NCBI GenBank assembly: GCA_963932465.1
Contig: OZ010800.1
Span: 92,458,307-92,522,306, forward strand
Direction of reading: 5' to 3'
Source: Maratus speciosus
Lineage: Eukaryota > Arthropoda > Arachnida > Araneae > Salticidae
DNA: 64,000 bases
Positions 34,341 to 45,765 of this stretch are shown piece by piece; position 1 is the first letter of the stretch, and each line of letters begins with the position of its first letter. The translations under genes and the position numbers were made by a program. The notes beneath the pieces were generated by a model. It searched no databases, was not told the DNA's origin, and saw only the letters and a program-made list of their open reading frames with translations.

Positions 34341-34734
34341 TTAAAACTATAAATAAGAAAGTTTATATGCCACACAAAATCTGTAAATTGAATAAATTTT
34401 TTCTAGGAAACTGGGATTCCTGTAACATTTTATGCAACAGCAATAGCAAAAATCCATGCAACAGATACACTTTTGCATCGTAAATCAAAAAATCTGTAAG
34501 GTTACTAAAAATATTTTAGGAAACTGGAATGTCTAGAACTTTTTATGTAACTGCAACCCGGGTTACAGATAAAATTTTAGTAAGATTATTGTAATTTTAG
34601 GAGATTATTTTGTAAAGTTATGGATTTCTGTTGCTTTACAAAAAATAGTTTTGTAGATTTACATCTTTTTGTACAGTGTACAGATAAAATTTTAGTAAGC
34701 ATACAGATTTCTGTAACTTTACTTCCGTAGTATT

Positions 34735-34768
<34 letters not shown>

Positions 34769-35330
34769 CAGTGCATACAGATTATTTGTGATTTTCTATT
34801 AAAGAAACTGAATGTTATTAGAAATGATTTTTTATCTCATGAAATAGTAATTCTTATACAAATTTATTTAGTAACTAAATGTAAAAAAATGATGAGTAAT
34901 TTTGAAGAAAAAGATTATAAATAAGGAAAACGTCACGTAAAACTATAAATAAGAAATATCGTATGTCACACATATTATCTGTGATTGTCTATTAACTGAA
35001 ACTGAATGTTATTAGAAATGGATTTTTATCTCATGAAATAGTAATTTTTTTACAAATTAATTTCGAAACTAAATGTAAAAAAATGATGAGTAATTTAGAA
35101 GAAACATATCCTAAATAAGAAAATTCACTTAAAACTATAAATAAGAAACATCATGTGTCACGCAGACTATTTGTGATGTCTTAAAAATTTAAACCGAATG
35201 TTATTATAAATGGATGTGTATCTCTTGAACTAGTAATTTTTATACAAATTAATTTTGTAAGTAAATATAAAAAAATGATGAGTAATTTAGAAAAGAAAAA
35301 GATTTTTGGCATTGAATTTATTGTACGTTT
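34341..35330. repeat. 193 bp satellite, right part (3+ units)
   Basis: Markers CATACAGATTATTTGTG (34773), CACATATTATCTGTG (34966) and CACGCAGACTATTTGTG (35159) give spacings near 193 bp. Each unit ends with CACTTAAAACTATAAATAAG or a variant. It continues the array at 23866-24245 across the piggyBac insertion. The first unit is interrupted by a MITE. Confidence 0.85.
34373..34773. mobile_element. diverged CACTG-type MITE in satellite
   Basis: It starts CACAAAATCTGTAAA and ends in a T-run plus CAGTG. The interior repeats CTAGGAAACTGGGATTCC and TCTGTAAGGTTACTAAA, as in the 21218 copy. The satellite phrase GCCACA|CAGATT is split by it. The T-run (34738-34768) inflates its right end. Confidence 0.7.
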
Positions 35331-37084
35331 CCCTATGTGAATGTTTAATGCCACGTAAATTCATTTTATTGATTAAACTCAAATTAAAAAGGTTATTAAC
35401 CATTTGGAAAAATGGTTATTGTTCTCGTCAGGGTAGGAAATGAAAAGCATATCTGAAGGTTTTTATTGGTTTAATCCGCATTTTATTCGTTTTGTGATTG
35501 GTCTATACAGTAATCTGTATTTCCCTTTAGTTTCAACACGGATGGAAAACAGAGTGTTGCCACTATGACAAAAAAGTAATAAAAACTGCAAAAAATTAAT
35601 CTCAGAACCAAATTGAGATACAGCTTTCAAAAAATTGCATTTAAAAGTACATTTTTTTCTCTACACGACGATGTAAAAAGTAATATTGTGGGATGTTTAG
35701 AAGTTTAAGAATGAAATTTCATTTAAAATGTGTCATCAGATTTCTTGAAAATCCGACGATGGAATAGCCTTTTCCTGAACAGCCAATGAAATGCTTGGAT
35801 AATACGCAAGTTTCAGGTGGATAATAACTAATGAAAATGAAAGAAAATGAATAACAGTTTCTGCCAGAGAGTTAATTTTAATTTGTAAGATTTTCACGTG
35901 CAAAAGAAAAATGGAACAAGCCAATTAAAAATAACAAAAAAGATAAATAGGACAGGAATGAATACATATAAATATTTCACACCAAATACGAGTCGCAGTG
36001 ATTTCTGTCGCTTGGAATTTTTACGTGTAATAACACTATTAATGTTTAATTCATGGCGTACGTAATGTATGATCAACTCCGTGCGATTTTTTTTATGTCT
36101 TAAATTTTAGTCTTTGAAAAAATCATTTTCCAAATGGTCGTTGTAATTTGTTAAATTGCTTTTTTTTTTCTTTTTTTTTTGTTTAAATTTGGAACTTTGA
36201 TAGTATGAATGGTTTAATCAAGCCATAGCTGCCATCATCTTACGCTTTTTTGGACCATAAAATTTAATAGTAAATTTTACCCTTTTTAATCGCTGTAATC
36301 TGCCGATTAAATAAGGCAAAAATTTCTTTTAAATTGCTCGGGTACGGAAAAGCGTAAGAGTTGGCATCCATGTTTAATAACAAGAATGTTAGTTGATTCA
36401 AAATCACTAGTTTCAAGATATAGTTTTTAAATTTATGTACTTTAGTTAGACGTGATACTTGTCCGCTAAGCTGGTTGTGGCGACTTTATTGTTGGGATTT
36501 AAGGAAAAGGCATATGCTAGACAATTTAAGGATGAAAAATATTAAAGAAAATGAAATTGATTTTTTAAATGTTTTTCCGGAGGAACTAATCTTAAATTCG
36601 TTTTCATTATTATACAACAGAACGCATTCTAAATATGTTTTTATTTTACAGGAACATTCGCTGTAATGTATGCTCAACGTTCGTTCAAAAACGGCATTTT
36701 GCACTTGAATTTACTATAGAATACATTTGATTTAAAAAGAAGAAAACTTGAAGATATTTCTGAGATTATTACTCATTTAGTCAAAAGCGGAGGTTAAAAT
36801 CTATGTAAGAATAATTTTGTTTGGTATATTTTCTGCATTTTTCTTTATAAGTAGCCATATTTCATTATAAATTAAAATGGTGAATTGATAAACATTATTA
36901 TGAATTTTTTTAAATACTAGAGTAATAGTAGTTTACTTCAAAATAACTATATGTGAACATTTTGCGTTGGAGTGTTTTTTTTTAATTTTTAGACGCTGAT
37001 TTTTCTACTGGTTATGGAAACGTGAAGTATCCTATAGAGAAGGAGTTTGTTACATATTTTTAAAATATTAATAATTATTTTTAA
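35331..37084. other. noncoding; weak TIR pair 35399-36142
   Basis: The phrase ACCATTTGGAAAAATGGTTA near 35399 has an inverse-like partner AAATCATTTTCCAAATGGTCG near 36122-36142. This could bound an old TIR element of about 740 bp, but interior symmetry is not evident. Frames at 35736-36076 and 36475-36704 show no motif. Confidence 0.3.
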
Positions 37085-38386
37085 CACTTTCCAGGATAGT
37101 TGAAAAGTGTTTATGAATCGAGTTTTTCTCTACGTCTATCTACCATTGCTCTAACTCACTTAAATATAATCGAATTGCGATGTAAATGATTTCTTAATTG
37201 AGATTTACGATGGAATATTCGGCATTGAATATGAAATGTGCAGCATTTGCAGTTCATTTATAGAGGTGCTCAACTATTCCAGTACATTATGGTCTATGTG
37301 GAAAAAAATTGCATTGTATTTTAATGGTGTTAAACTATTTCAAACACAATGGAATTTATTTTAATTTTTTAGTTGTAATAAAACATGTTTTCTGGAGATT
37401 ATGGAGTGCAAAGTACTTTTAATTTATTTACAGGGTGAAATTTATACACATTATTAAGCTCCAATACAAGGAGTTTTCTTTTGAATATGGTATGTGTAGC
37501 TCTTTCAATTTGTTTACTAGGATACTCAAAACAATTCCGTTATATGATGGTCTATTTGGAAAAAATATTTGCTGTGTATTTTAATGACATTACACTATTG
37601 CATATTTAATAGAATTTATTTGAATATTTTAGGTGTAATAAAACACGCTTTTTGTAGGTTATATAGTGCAAAGCATTTATAATTTTGTTTTACATTGTGC
37701 CACAAAATAATAGGGCTACAAAAAGATATTTGAGGAAAAACTGTTAGGATTACTAATTATGTTGAAACGTTTCAAACATGGTGAAATTGCTATACATTAC
37801 GGACGTTTACTACAAAATGCTTACTGTAGAATATGTTTTGCATAGTATTTATCGTTCTTTTGCTGAGACTTTAAACGATTTCGGATACAGTACTGTAGCC
37901 AAAATATTGTCTATTAAGAACGATTGCTGGAAGTGCGTTTTCAATTATGCTAGACGTATGTAAGCTTAACTTAATTTTTGCGTAGTTCATGGTATCCAAA
38001 TTCTCTAAAAAATATACAAGGCTACACAAATGAATTCAGAAGTGCTACTAAATATGAGTGTGAATTTATTAATGGTGTTATTTAATTTGAGTGATTTATT
38101 TTGAAGATCGAATACATTTAGTGTACTAAGGTATATTTATAGCTTATAAATATAATAATACACAGGGCTAAATAAAGAACTCGATATAAGACCGCCTATA
38201 AGTAGCAATTCTTTGAATTGTGATTTTACTAGTTTTAAACATGATTTTGCCTGTATAAAATTTCAATTTTATATGTGGCTTGTATAAAAATGTGAAGGTA
38301 ATATACAGGGTTGTACAAAATAATTAAAGTACGTCTTCTTCTATGTATCTATTGCTGAAGCTTAATTTTCCACTGTGTTATGCGTT

Positions 38387-38423
<37 letters not shown>

Positions 38424-38645
38424 AAACTTTAACCAACTTGCAAAAATATACAAATTCATAGATCATAAAAGCTGATATCTGGTTTTTGAAAGGTGTTATG
38501 TGTTTTCTATTATTTTTACTTAGGTATCTGCTTTAACATATTAAATGGAACAATTTTGTTAACTTATTATGGAAGTATTGGAAAGTATTTCACAATCTAT
38601 GCATGACTCACGATTTTTCAATCTTGTTAAATATTGGTAGTGTAA
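37085..38645 (+). repeat. dispersed tandem-cored repeat, copy D
   Basis: This is the only copy in the window without a large insertion. The head CACTTTCCAGGATAGTTGAA AAGTG (a short stem) and GTTTATGAATCGAG are followed by a CTCTACGTCTATC tract. Cores occur near 37258, 37512, 37700, 38008, 38160 and 38303, with late spacings of 152 and 143 bp. The tail CACGATTTTTCAATCTTG lies near 38610. A poly-A run (38391-38420) replaces part of one unit. The frame at 37778-37963 is not conserved in the other copies. Confidence 0.65.
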
Positions 38646-39278
38646 TATGTATTTTCAACGTGAATCTTTACTTTGATTTTCTTTATGTAATTTATAAAAA
38701 ATATTCTAATAAAATGCGCTTTTAGATACATGGGAAGAAACTTTCTATTTATTATAAATAACTTTAAAGTATAAAATTAATGAAATTTTAGCAATAATAT
38801 ATTTCTCTCTGCAGTATTTAATTTCTGAATTTCACTACGTTCAAAACCACAAGTAGAGTACATTTATTAAATATACTGACGATAGTTATAAATATAATTA
38901 GTTTTTAACTTTTTTCGAAAGAAATTACAAAATATGTATCAGCAGCCGAATCTCGTCTCCATTTATTTGCTCATATTTTCCCAAGATAGCTATTTAAATA
39001 TACAAATATAATTTATTGAATAAATCAACAGATTATTTTTGTTTTTGAGTCAAATTTAGTCTCATTTTGGAAAATTCAATATAATTCCGTCAGTGGCATT
39101 GTATATAACATAGGCTACATATCGACTTGCTGAACATCTAGCTCAGTGTTAGGATCTAGTCAATGTACGAATAGTAGACATTTCCAGTAGTTATCCTGAA
39201 TTCATGACTTAATTTTATGTTAAATTTTATTAATATTTATTATTTATAATAAAATGATAAAATTAAGTATGTCGGTTG
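38646..39278. other. noncoding, no gene seen
   Basis: AT-rich sequence without recognised features. Confidence 0.45.
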
Positions 39279-39618
39279 ATATCGCTACATTATTTCAAAT
39301 GGAAATCAAATTTCTAATTAATTGCTTAAAATGTGCAAAGGCCAACATAGTGAAAAAGATTCCATGCCGGGACTCGAACCCGGACCATCAGTATAGCGCA
39401 CTGACATTCTACCGACTAAACCACATGGAACGATACCCAGCCTGGAACTTCTCACTGTTACATGTTGGCAAGGCTACAGACATTCTACCGACTAAACCAC
39501 ATGGGGCGATACCCAGCCTGAAACTTCTCACTATTACATGTTGGCAAGGCTACAAACGCAGCACAAGCATGTTGAAGAAATTGAAACATTTCCAAGTTTT
39601 AATATCTCTACATTATTT
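39279..39618 (-). mobile_element. SINE-like retroposon with 17 bp TSD
   Basis: The target duplications ATATCGCTACATTATTT (39279-39295) and ATATCTCTACATTATTT (39602-39618) flank a unit of about 306 bp. Read on the minus strand, it has a leader with GTGCTGCGTTTGTAGCC, then two tandem copies of about 95 bp (GCCTTGCCAACATGTAAxAG to CGGTAGAATGTC), then a complete tRNA-like domain. It ends in a TTAAGCAATTAATTAGAAATT tail and GATTTCCATTTGAAAT. The frame at 39254-39640 is fortuitous. The tRNA-like part lies in the middle and not at the 5' end, which is unusual for a SINE. Confidence 0.8.
39360..39430 (-). tRNA. tRNA-like domain with full cloverleaf
   Basis: A perfect 7 bp acceptor stem (TTCCATG/CATGGAA), a D-arm with GTTTAGTCGGTAGAA, anticodon stem TCAGT/ACTGA with loop GCGCTAT, and a perfect 5 bp T-stem CCGGG/CCCGG with loop TTCGAGT. 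GGTTCGAGTCC matches the Pol III B box exactly and TGGTTTAGTCGG approximates the A box. Positions 34-36 read GCT (Ser-like), but the variable arm is short (unlike tRNA-Ser) and position 33 is C, not T. It is probably a SINE promoter domain and not a decoding tRNA. Confidence 0.6.
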
Positions 39619-40839
39619 AGTTAATGTTATGTATTTATGAAAGAAAATTCAATCTCCGGTATCAGTAACACAGTACAAAGACGTGCTTTTAACTTAGTTA
39701 GTTTATTGGAACCCTGGTTTCTTAAACAAAAAAGATTTTAGAGAGTGTCTTATAGCATCTTTAAAATTTTGAACTATGTCTTTTTTCAAAATAATAAATA
39801 TCCATCGTTACTGACTTGCAGTATTAACTCTATGCAATAATAATATGACAACAAAGAAATGATACTTTCTTGAGGCCTTTTGCATACCTATTTTAAATTA
39901 ACGCCGCAAAATTAGTTAAAAGTACTACTTCATTTAACGTTATTGTAAAAAGCTAAAATGTTTAGACAGATTTATTATAAATATTAAACGTAAATGATAA
40001 TTGGCGATTTTGATCATATAGCATTATTTAGATTATTATTTTATGAAAAATGTGCTTGCATAGCTGTGGAAATTTGCTTTACTAATTTTATATATAAAAA
40101 AATTCGGAAAATATTTTTGAGTCAACATTAAGCAAATTGTAGAATAATCTTATTTGCTTAGAATTTCTTTTTTAATATTTATACAAGTTGCTTTTATAAG
40201 TTGTTTTTTTTAAACATATTCTTAAGTTAATATCTAGCAAATTAACACCTTGTAATAATATACTAATTTCAAGTACTAAAACATATAAATTAAAATTTTA
40301 AAAGTAGTACAATTTCTTTAAGCATTTGAAATTAGTATTTCATGAGCTAATTTTGAAGTAAGTATTTTAAATCAACACATCAAATCTTTTAAAATTAACC
40401 TACAATTTAATCAGATAGAAATGCATAAAAAAGGATGTATTATACAATAGCAAGAAAACGCTTCTAATATTTATTTTTATATAATATTGTATTTCTTATT
40501 TATATAGTGTGTTTAGACGTTTTTGTCTAATATAGCTGGAATACTGTCAGCTCTCATTTCTTTCTTCCTCTGTTACAATATCTTCAAAAAAGGACTTATA
40601 GAAAAAGATCCGTAAAAGTGATGTGGAACTCCAAAGAAAATCGCAGCATACTGAAAATAGCTGAAGCTATTTACACAAACTAAAGGCATAACGGACATAG
40701 AGAAAGACTGGGTGAAAGTTATATGCTTATATGTATCATCCCTTAAGAGTGATAAAAAACAGAGAACTTATTTCTTTTTGAAACTCTACCTTCCGGCCTA
40801 TGTATTGAAAGACAGTGAAGCAAGTGAAAAAATCTCGCA
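39619..40839. other. noncoding; 3' part shared with 52970-53190
   Basis: No gene is called. The stretch from about 40645 to 40840 resembles 52970-53140: both have a GCTGAAGC block, then TTATATGTATCATCCCT, then CTATGxATTGAAA followed by an AGTGAAGCAA/ACTGCAAAGC block. A dispersed repeat or an old duplicated sequence is present at both sites. Confidence 0.4.
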
Positions 40840-41760
40840 GGGAAAAAGCATCTTTATTTCCTTCAAGCTTTAAGTTGTATGACAGAGTCAGAGTTTTAAA
40901 AAAATCATTTTATTTTATGCGTAACAGAAAATTTTTATACATTTTTTTTTCAAGCTTAATTTCAAAATCTATGTTATAATAACATTTCTTTGTGTAACAG
41001 AATCTTCCTAATATTAAAAAATAAATATGATTTGATTTCTTACATTTATTGCTACTAATTCACAGAGTTAAGTATGGTACAGATAACAATTAAAACTTTT
41101 TAATAACAATTTTTTTTAATAAAAATGTCGCTGAGAAAAAAGCATCTTAACTTCCTACAATCTTTTACGTTGTATGATAGAGTGAGAGTAGTTAAAAAAA
41201 TAATTTTATCTTATGTATAACAGAAAATTCTTATACTTTTTTTCAAGCGTAATTTCAACATTTTTGTTATAATAACAATTTTTGTGTAATAGCACTTTCC
41301 TGATATTAAAAATTAATTTGATTTGATTTCATACATTTGTTCCTTTTAATACATAGTGTTGAGTACGGTACAGATAACAATTAAAACTTTTTTAATAAAA
41401 ATGTCGCTGAGAAAAAAGCATTTTTACTTCCTGCAAGCTTTTACGTTTTATGATAGATTGAGAGTAGTTAAAAAAACTAATTTTATTTTATGCGTAACAC
41501 AAAATTCATATAATTTTTTCAAGCGTAATTTCAACATTTTTGTTATAATAACAATTTTTTGTGTAATAGAACTTTCCTCATATTAAAAATAAATATGATT
41601 TGATATCATATATAGCGTAATTTCAACATTTTTGTTATAATAACAATTTTGTGTAATAGAACTTTCCTCATATTAAAAGTAAACATGATTTGATTTCATA
41701 CATTTATTGCCCTTAATACAAAGAATTGAGTATGGTACAGATAACAATTAAACATTTTTT
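40840..41760. repeat. tandem repeat, about 278 bp period
   Basis: Units start TCGCTGAGAAAAAAGCAT at about 41126 and 41402, with a diverged first unit (TCTCGCAGGGAAAAAGCATC) near 40843 and a partial last unit (GCGTAATTTCAACATTTTTG) from about 41615. Each ends with GGTACAGATAACAATTAAA. The region ends in a long A-tract (41811-41880). The frame at 41356-41586 is translation of the repeat. Confidence 0.85.
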
Positions 41761-41810
41761 ATAAAAAATATCTCTAGGATAGGAATAAAAAAAACTATTT
41801 TATGTTTATT

Positions 41811-41828
41811 TAAAAAAAAAAAAAACAA

Positions 41829-41880
<52 letters not shown>
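41811..41880. repeat. poly-A tract of about 70 bp
   Basis: Almost pure A, with two C interruptions near 41825. It directly follows the 278 bp tandem array and is followed by a short (CA)n. Confidence 0.9.
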
Positions 41881-41881
<1 letters not shown>

Positions 41882-41889
41882 AATTTTTA

Positions 41890-42582
41890 TTTACACACAC
41901 ACACAAAAAAAAAGGATCAATCGTCATTTCGTTCTGGACGCAACATCAATCTATTAATATATTTGTTTTCAAGGTCAAATACTGAACGTTTAATTTAGTT
42001 TTCGGGTTTATCAACTAATTTACCGAAGTCAGTGCTATCGAAATCAATATTTTCCTGAACGCAATTATTTTGCAAGATAATAACTTTACTGGATTAGATG
42101 TATTTCATTAGTGGTTTTAAATATTATAAAAAGAACAGGAATTCATAAAAATATAGTTAAAGATAATAAAACAATATGATTTATATTTTTAAGAGAGCAT
42201 CGGGATTTGAAGAAGAGAATATAACATTCACAAAAATTAGTAACATATAAAAAAACTAGTTTATGTATTGCATTTAAATAAAAATAAGTTGTCCTTTTAA
42301 AGGAAAGCATTTTGTAACGCCAAAGATTAAAATTATAGTATTAAAAATAATAACAAATAATTAAAAATAAAGTTACAAGAAGGAATGTAACTTGATCAAT
42401 CATCTTTAATTAATAGCATAAGAAATCTGTATCTATTTTTTAAAGGTTGAAATAGCTATATTTTTATAACAAATATATCATTCATATTTTAAATGATACT
42501 GCCTAGCATCAAAATGGTTTTCCATTCGATATTATATTCTTTAAAAAATTTTTAGTACAGAACATGCTATAATGTATTTATA
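41890..42582. other. noncoding, no gene seen
   Basis: AT-rich sequence without recognised features. Confidence 0.45.
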
Positions 42583-42586
42583 TTAA

Positions 42587-43118
42587 CCTCTTCAGACTCC
42601 AGGGTTTATTATTATATTTTCTTTTACTTCAGTTATGAATTTATATTAACAAACCGATAACTAGGAAAGATTGAACAGCGAAAAAAATTAAAATGTATTT
42701 TTTGTACATAAAATTCGATGATACATGGGGACCCAAAAAGTACAATTTTTGACAATTTGTTAGGATTTTTTTTTTTTTTTTTTTTTGCATTGCATTGAAA
42801 AAAACAATGCAAAATGTGAAATAATTATACATTTAGTAATTTTTTATTTCTAATGAACTCTACAAATGGTTTCTTAACATACTGAAAAACTATTTACGTT
42901 TTCGTTTTTGTACATTTCGTGCATTTTTACAGCAAACCATTTTGATATAACACGTATCTGTCTAAAAAAGCACTATAAGAAACAAATTGCTATTTTGTTT
43001 AGTTCTGCTATCTATAAGGTTCCATACACACCAATTTTCTTTTTTTTAACGTTATTTATATACGTGATAAAAAATTGTAAAGATGTGTATCCTATAGGAT
43101 ACATCGGGTCTGAGGAGG
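42587..43118. mobile_element. piggyBac-type MITE, copy 2 (perfect TTAA)
   Basis: TTAA at 42583-42586 and 43119-43122 flanks CCTCTTCAGACTCC and its inverse-like right end GGGTCTGAGGAGG. The interior block TTTACTTCAGTTATGAATTT and the near-terminal palindrome TATCCTATAGGATA match copy 1 at 22161-22686, and the length (532 bp) is nearly identical. The two frames overlapping it (42641-42832 minus, 42908-43144 plus) are not conserved. Confidence 0.9.
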
Positions 43119-43122
43119 TTAA

Positions 43123-45224
43123 ACTTCTTATTTTTCCGATCTAAATATTTTATCACAAAATTTCAGGAAGTTTGAAGAAGTACAGTTAAACAATACGCTT
43201 CAATTAAAAAATAATTATATTAAATATTTTATAAAAATTGTGTATTTGTATGAAGTAATTTTAACTGTGCATTCGCGAACAATATCGTTTTTACTTTTTC
43301 ATTTGGGAGTTAATGATACAGACCAATTTATGTAAAAATGCATTCAAAAATAGTAATATTTCTGAGCGATAAAATAAGCTCAATTTTAGGAGCCTTGTAC
43401 AATTATTTTGATAATGAAGGATTTCACAGAAATTGTATTTATTTATTTATTTTTTATTGGTGTTATAGTTTTTGTTCCAAAAATAACCTTAACTAGTGAA
43501 ATACAGAAAAAAAATGTCATAATCTTAGCGCCCATTCAAAACCTACGAATTCACATACATATTTATATCTTTTATTGGAAATCAATTAAAAAATGACAAT
43601 TTTTTGAAATAACTTATCAGCCAGATGCTTTTAGAAAGGAATTGAAATTCACCTCACTGCATGTGGGATTTTTCTGAATTTTTACGATAGTCGACTGCCT
43701 GTTTAAATGAGTAGTAAATTATGAAAAAATGGTAGTATATTATTCCTTTCAAAGAGGAATTTATACTTCAGATTTCTTTACATCGTTCACAATCAATTAC
43801 AGATACATAAAATTTAGGAAGTATTAAGAAGCTTACTTTTTTCATGTTAGCATACTTTGCAATAATTTGGAACCATTAAAAATAAAATAAAAATAAAAAT
43901 TGTAGCGGCAAAAAATTACTCCACGATATACAATTTATCCATAAAATTTTAATGCATTTTCATAACCTTGAATAGAATAAATTAATTAAAAATACAGATA
44001 ATTTTCATTTATATAAATAAATCTCAATGTTATTATTTAAAAAAGCGGCAGTGTAGCATATATTATCAACCTAAATCTCTTTCATTGTATTCAATTTATT
44101 TATGTATTCATTATCGCGTTATACATCAGGCACTTTTAACAATGCATAGAAATATGCTTTCGTCATATTTAAATTTTTTTAAAAGTTCAACCACGTACAA
44201 TTTAACGTCTGAATTCATTTTATTAATTAACAGCACATATATTAAGACAAGTCTGTCTGAATATATGTACATTTATTAATTTTTAAAAGTATTCATTTAC
44301 TAAAATTTCAACAAGAAAGGATGATTTATCATTTGATATAAAATGGATTTCTTGTATTTTATCACAGGAAATAAAATTTAAATATATGCTTATTTTCTAA
44401 TTGCAAAAAGACTGTTTTCAACAAAAAGGTAACAACAAATTCAAGATATAAAAGTCCTGACATCAAGTTACAAAAGTCCAGAACACTAATAAGGAAGTTA
44501 GATCTTCCAAGTTCCCCTCTCATTGAAGTAGAGAAAATGTAATACCAGAAGTATATTTAAAATGTATGGAATGTAAAATTTTAATATGTATCTCTAAACA
44601 AACTTAAATTATGAAATTTGAAAAATACTTGGAAAATACATTCTTGAAAGTGTAAAATAACAGAAGGAAGATTATGTTAAATAGTATCAATAAAATTTTC
44701 TTAAATCATTTTCACTTAAACATCAACATATTTTAATTTCAGATATAAAAGAAAAATAAAGTCCCTAAAAATAGAATAAATAATATTGCAGAAAAAATAG
44801 AAATACAGCAATACGTCAAACATGGCACATGAGTTGCATTCGTACTACAACTAGTTTTATAAATATTCAGACCTCGGTGCAGTAGCTGTTGCGCACTTAT
44901 GCAAAACAGCATGATTACAAAATTTATTACGATTATATATATTAAATTCAGCAATATGACTCCATCTTAAATTTGAAGTAGTCACCATGGAAATCTGGAA
45001 TCTTTACTTATCATGGGATACGATTGAATTAATTATGTATGATATGATTTAATAGAAGGAAGAAATCTTTTATTATTATATTTTTATGTTTTGATTAAAT
45101 TTTAATAATATTTGAAATGACTCGACATAATTCTGCAAGGATTATACATATTAAATACCAAGCCATTCGGTAAGGTAGTTTTTGCACTATTATATGTGGA
45201 CAGACGGATGGACCAGACGACTTC
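43123..45224. other. noncoding; one two-TM-like minus frame
   Basis: No gene is called. The 71-residue minus frame at 44739-44954 has two hydrophobic stretches around a Cys/Thr-rich stretch (YKTSCSTNATHVPCLTYCC). It could be a chance AT-rich translation; no family is recognised. Confidence 0.35.
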
Positions 45225-45460
45225 CATACATTGTTAAAAATTTGGTACAACGTTGAACCAATTTTTGGTGCTGCAGTAGTTGCCACCATAAGATGGTGAA
45301 ACATTGTTCCAACATTTGGTTCTAAGGATGAACCATAAGTTGGTGAAACCTTGAAACATACGTTGGTAAAAACGTTGAACATACGTTGGTAAAACGTTGA
45401 ACCATATATTGGTGAAACGTTTAACCGCAAATTGGCGAAATGTTGAACCATATGATTTTT
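45225..45460. repeat. degenerate minisatellite, about 24 bp
   Basis: About nine imperfect units of the form ACCATAxGTTGGTGAAACGTTGA occur in tandem, for example ACGTTGGTAAAAACGTTGAA and ATATTGGTGAAACGTTTAA. Both minus-strand frames here (45095-45487 and 45234-45620) translate the repeat, giving recurring FTN/YGS-like peptides, and are not credible genes. Isolated TTGGTGAAAC copies recur near 47295. Confidence 0.8.
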
Positions 45461-45726
45461 GTCTGCCCTCCACTCTTGCTCTTTCATAGGTAAAATATTT
45501 TGCTATTTTTAAAAGATATTCTGTTTTAATATAATTTAAGGTGACATATTTGCGGTCTCTCCAATTAATTTTTTGATGGAAAATAATTTTCAAGACCAGA
45601 AAACTAGGTTTATCCAGCAAATTTTAAAATAGTTTAATTGTACGATAACACCATTGTTATTTTATATATCTTACACTATGATTTACATATTAAAATACAT
45701 AAGAAAAGATACGATGATGTTATGGG

Positions 45727-45729
<3 letters not shown>

Positions 45730-45762
<33 letters not shown>
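45730..45762. repeat. (TA)n microsatellite
   Basis: About sixteen uninterrupted TA units. Confidence 0.95.

Positions 45763-45765
<3 letters not shown>

Noticed and set aside
23866..35330. CRISPR-like spaced repeats
   Set aside because: The repeats are satellite units of about 193 bp with no unique spacers of constant length, in an evident eukaryotic context.
39360..39430. Genuine tRNA-Ser (GCT) gene
   Set aside because: No long variable arm, C instead of T at position 33, embedded in a repeat with target duplications, and related copies at 31 kb are decayed.
45095..45620. Two overlapping minus-strand frames of about 130 residues
   Set aside because: Both run through a 24 bp minisatellite whose period keeps frames open; the peptides simply repeat the unit.
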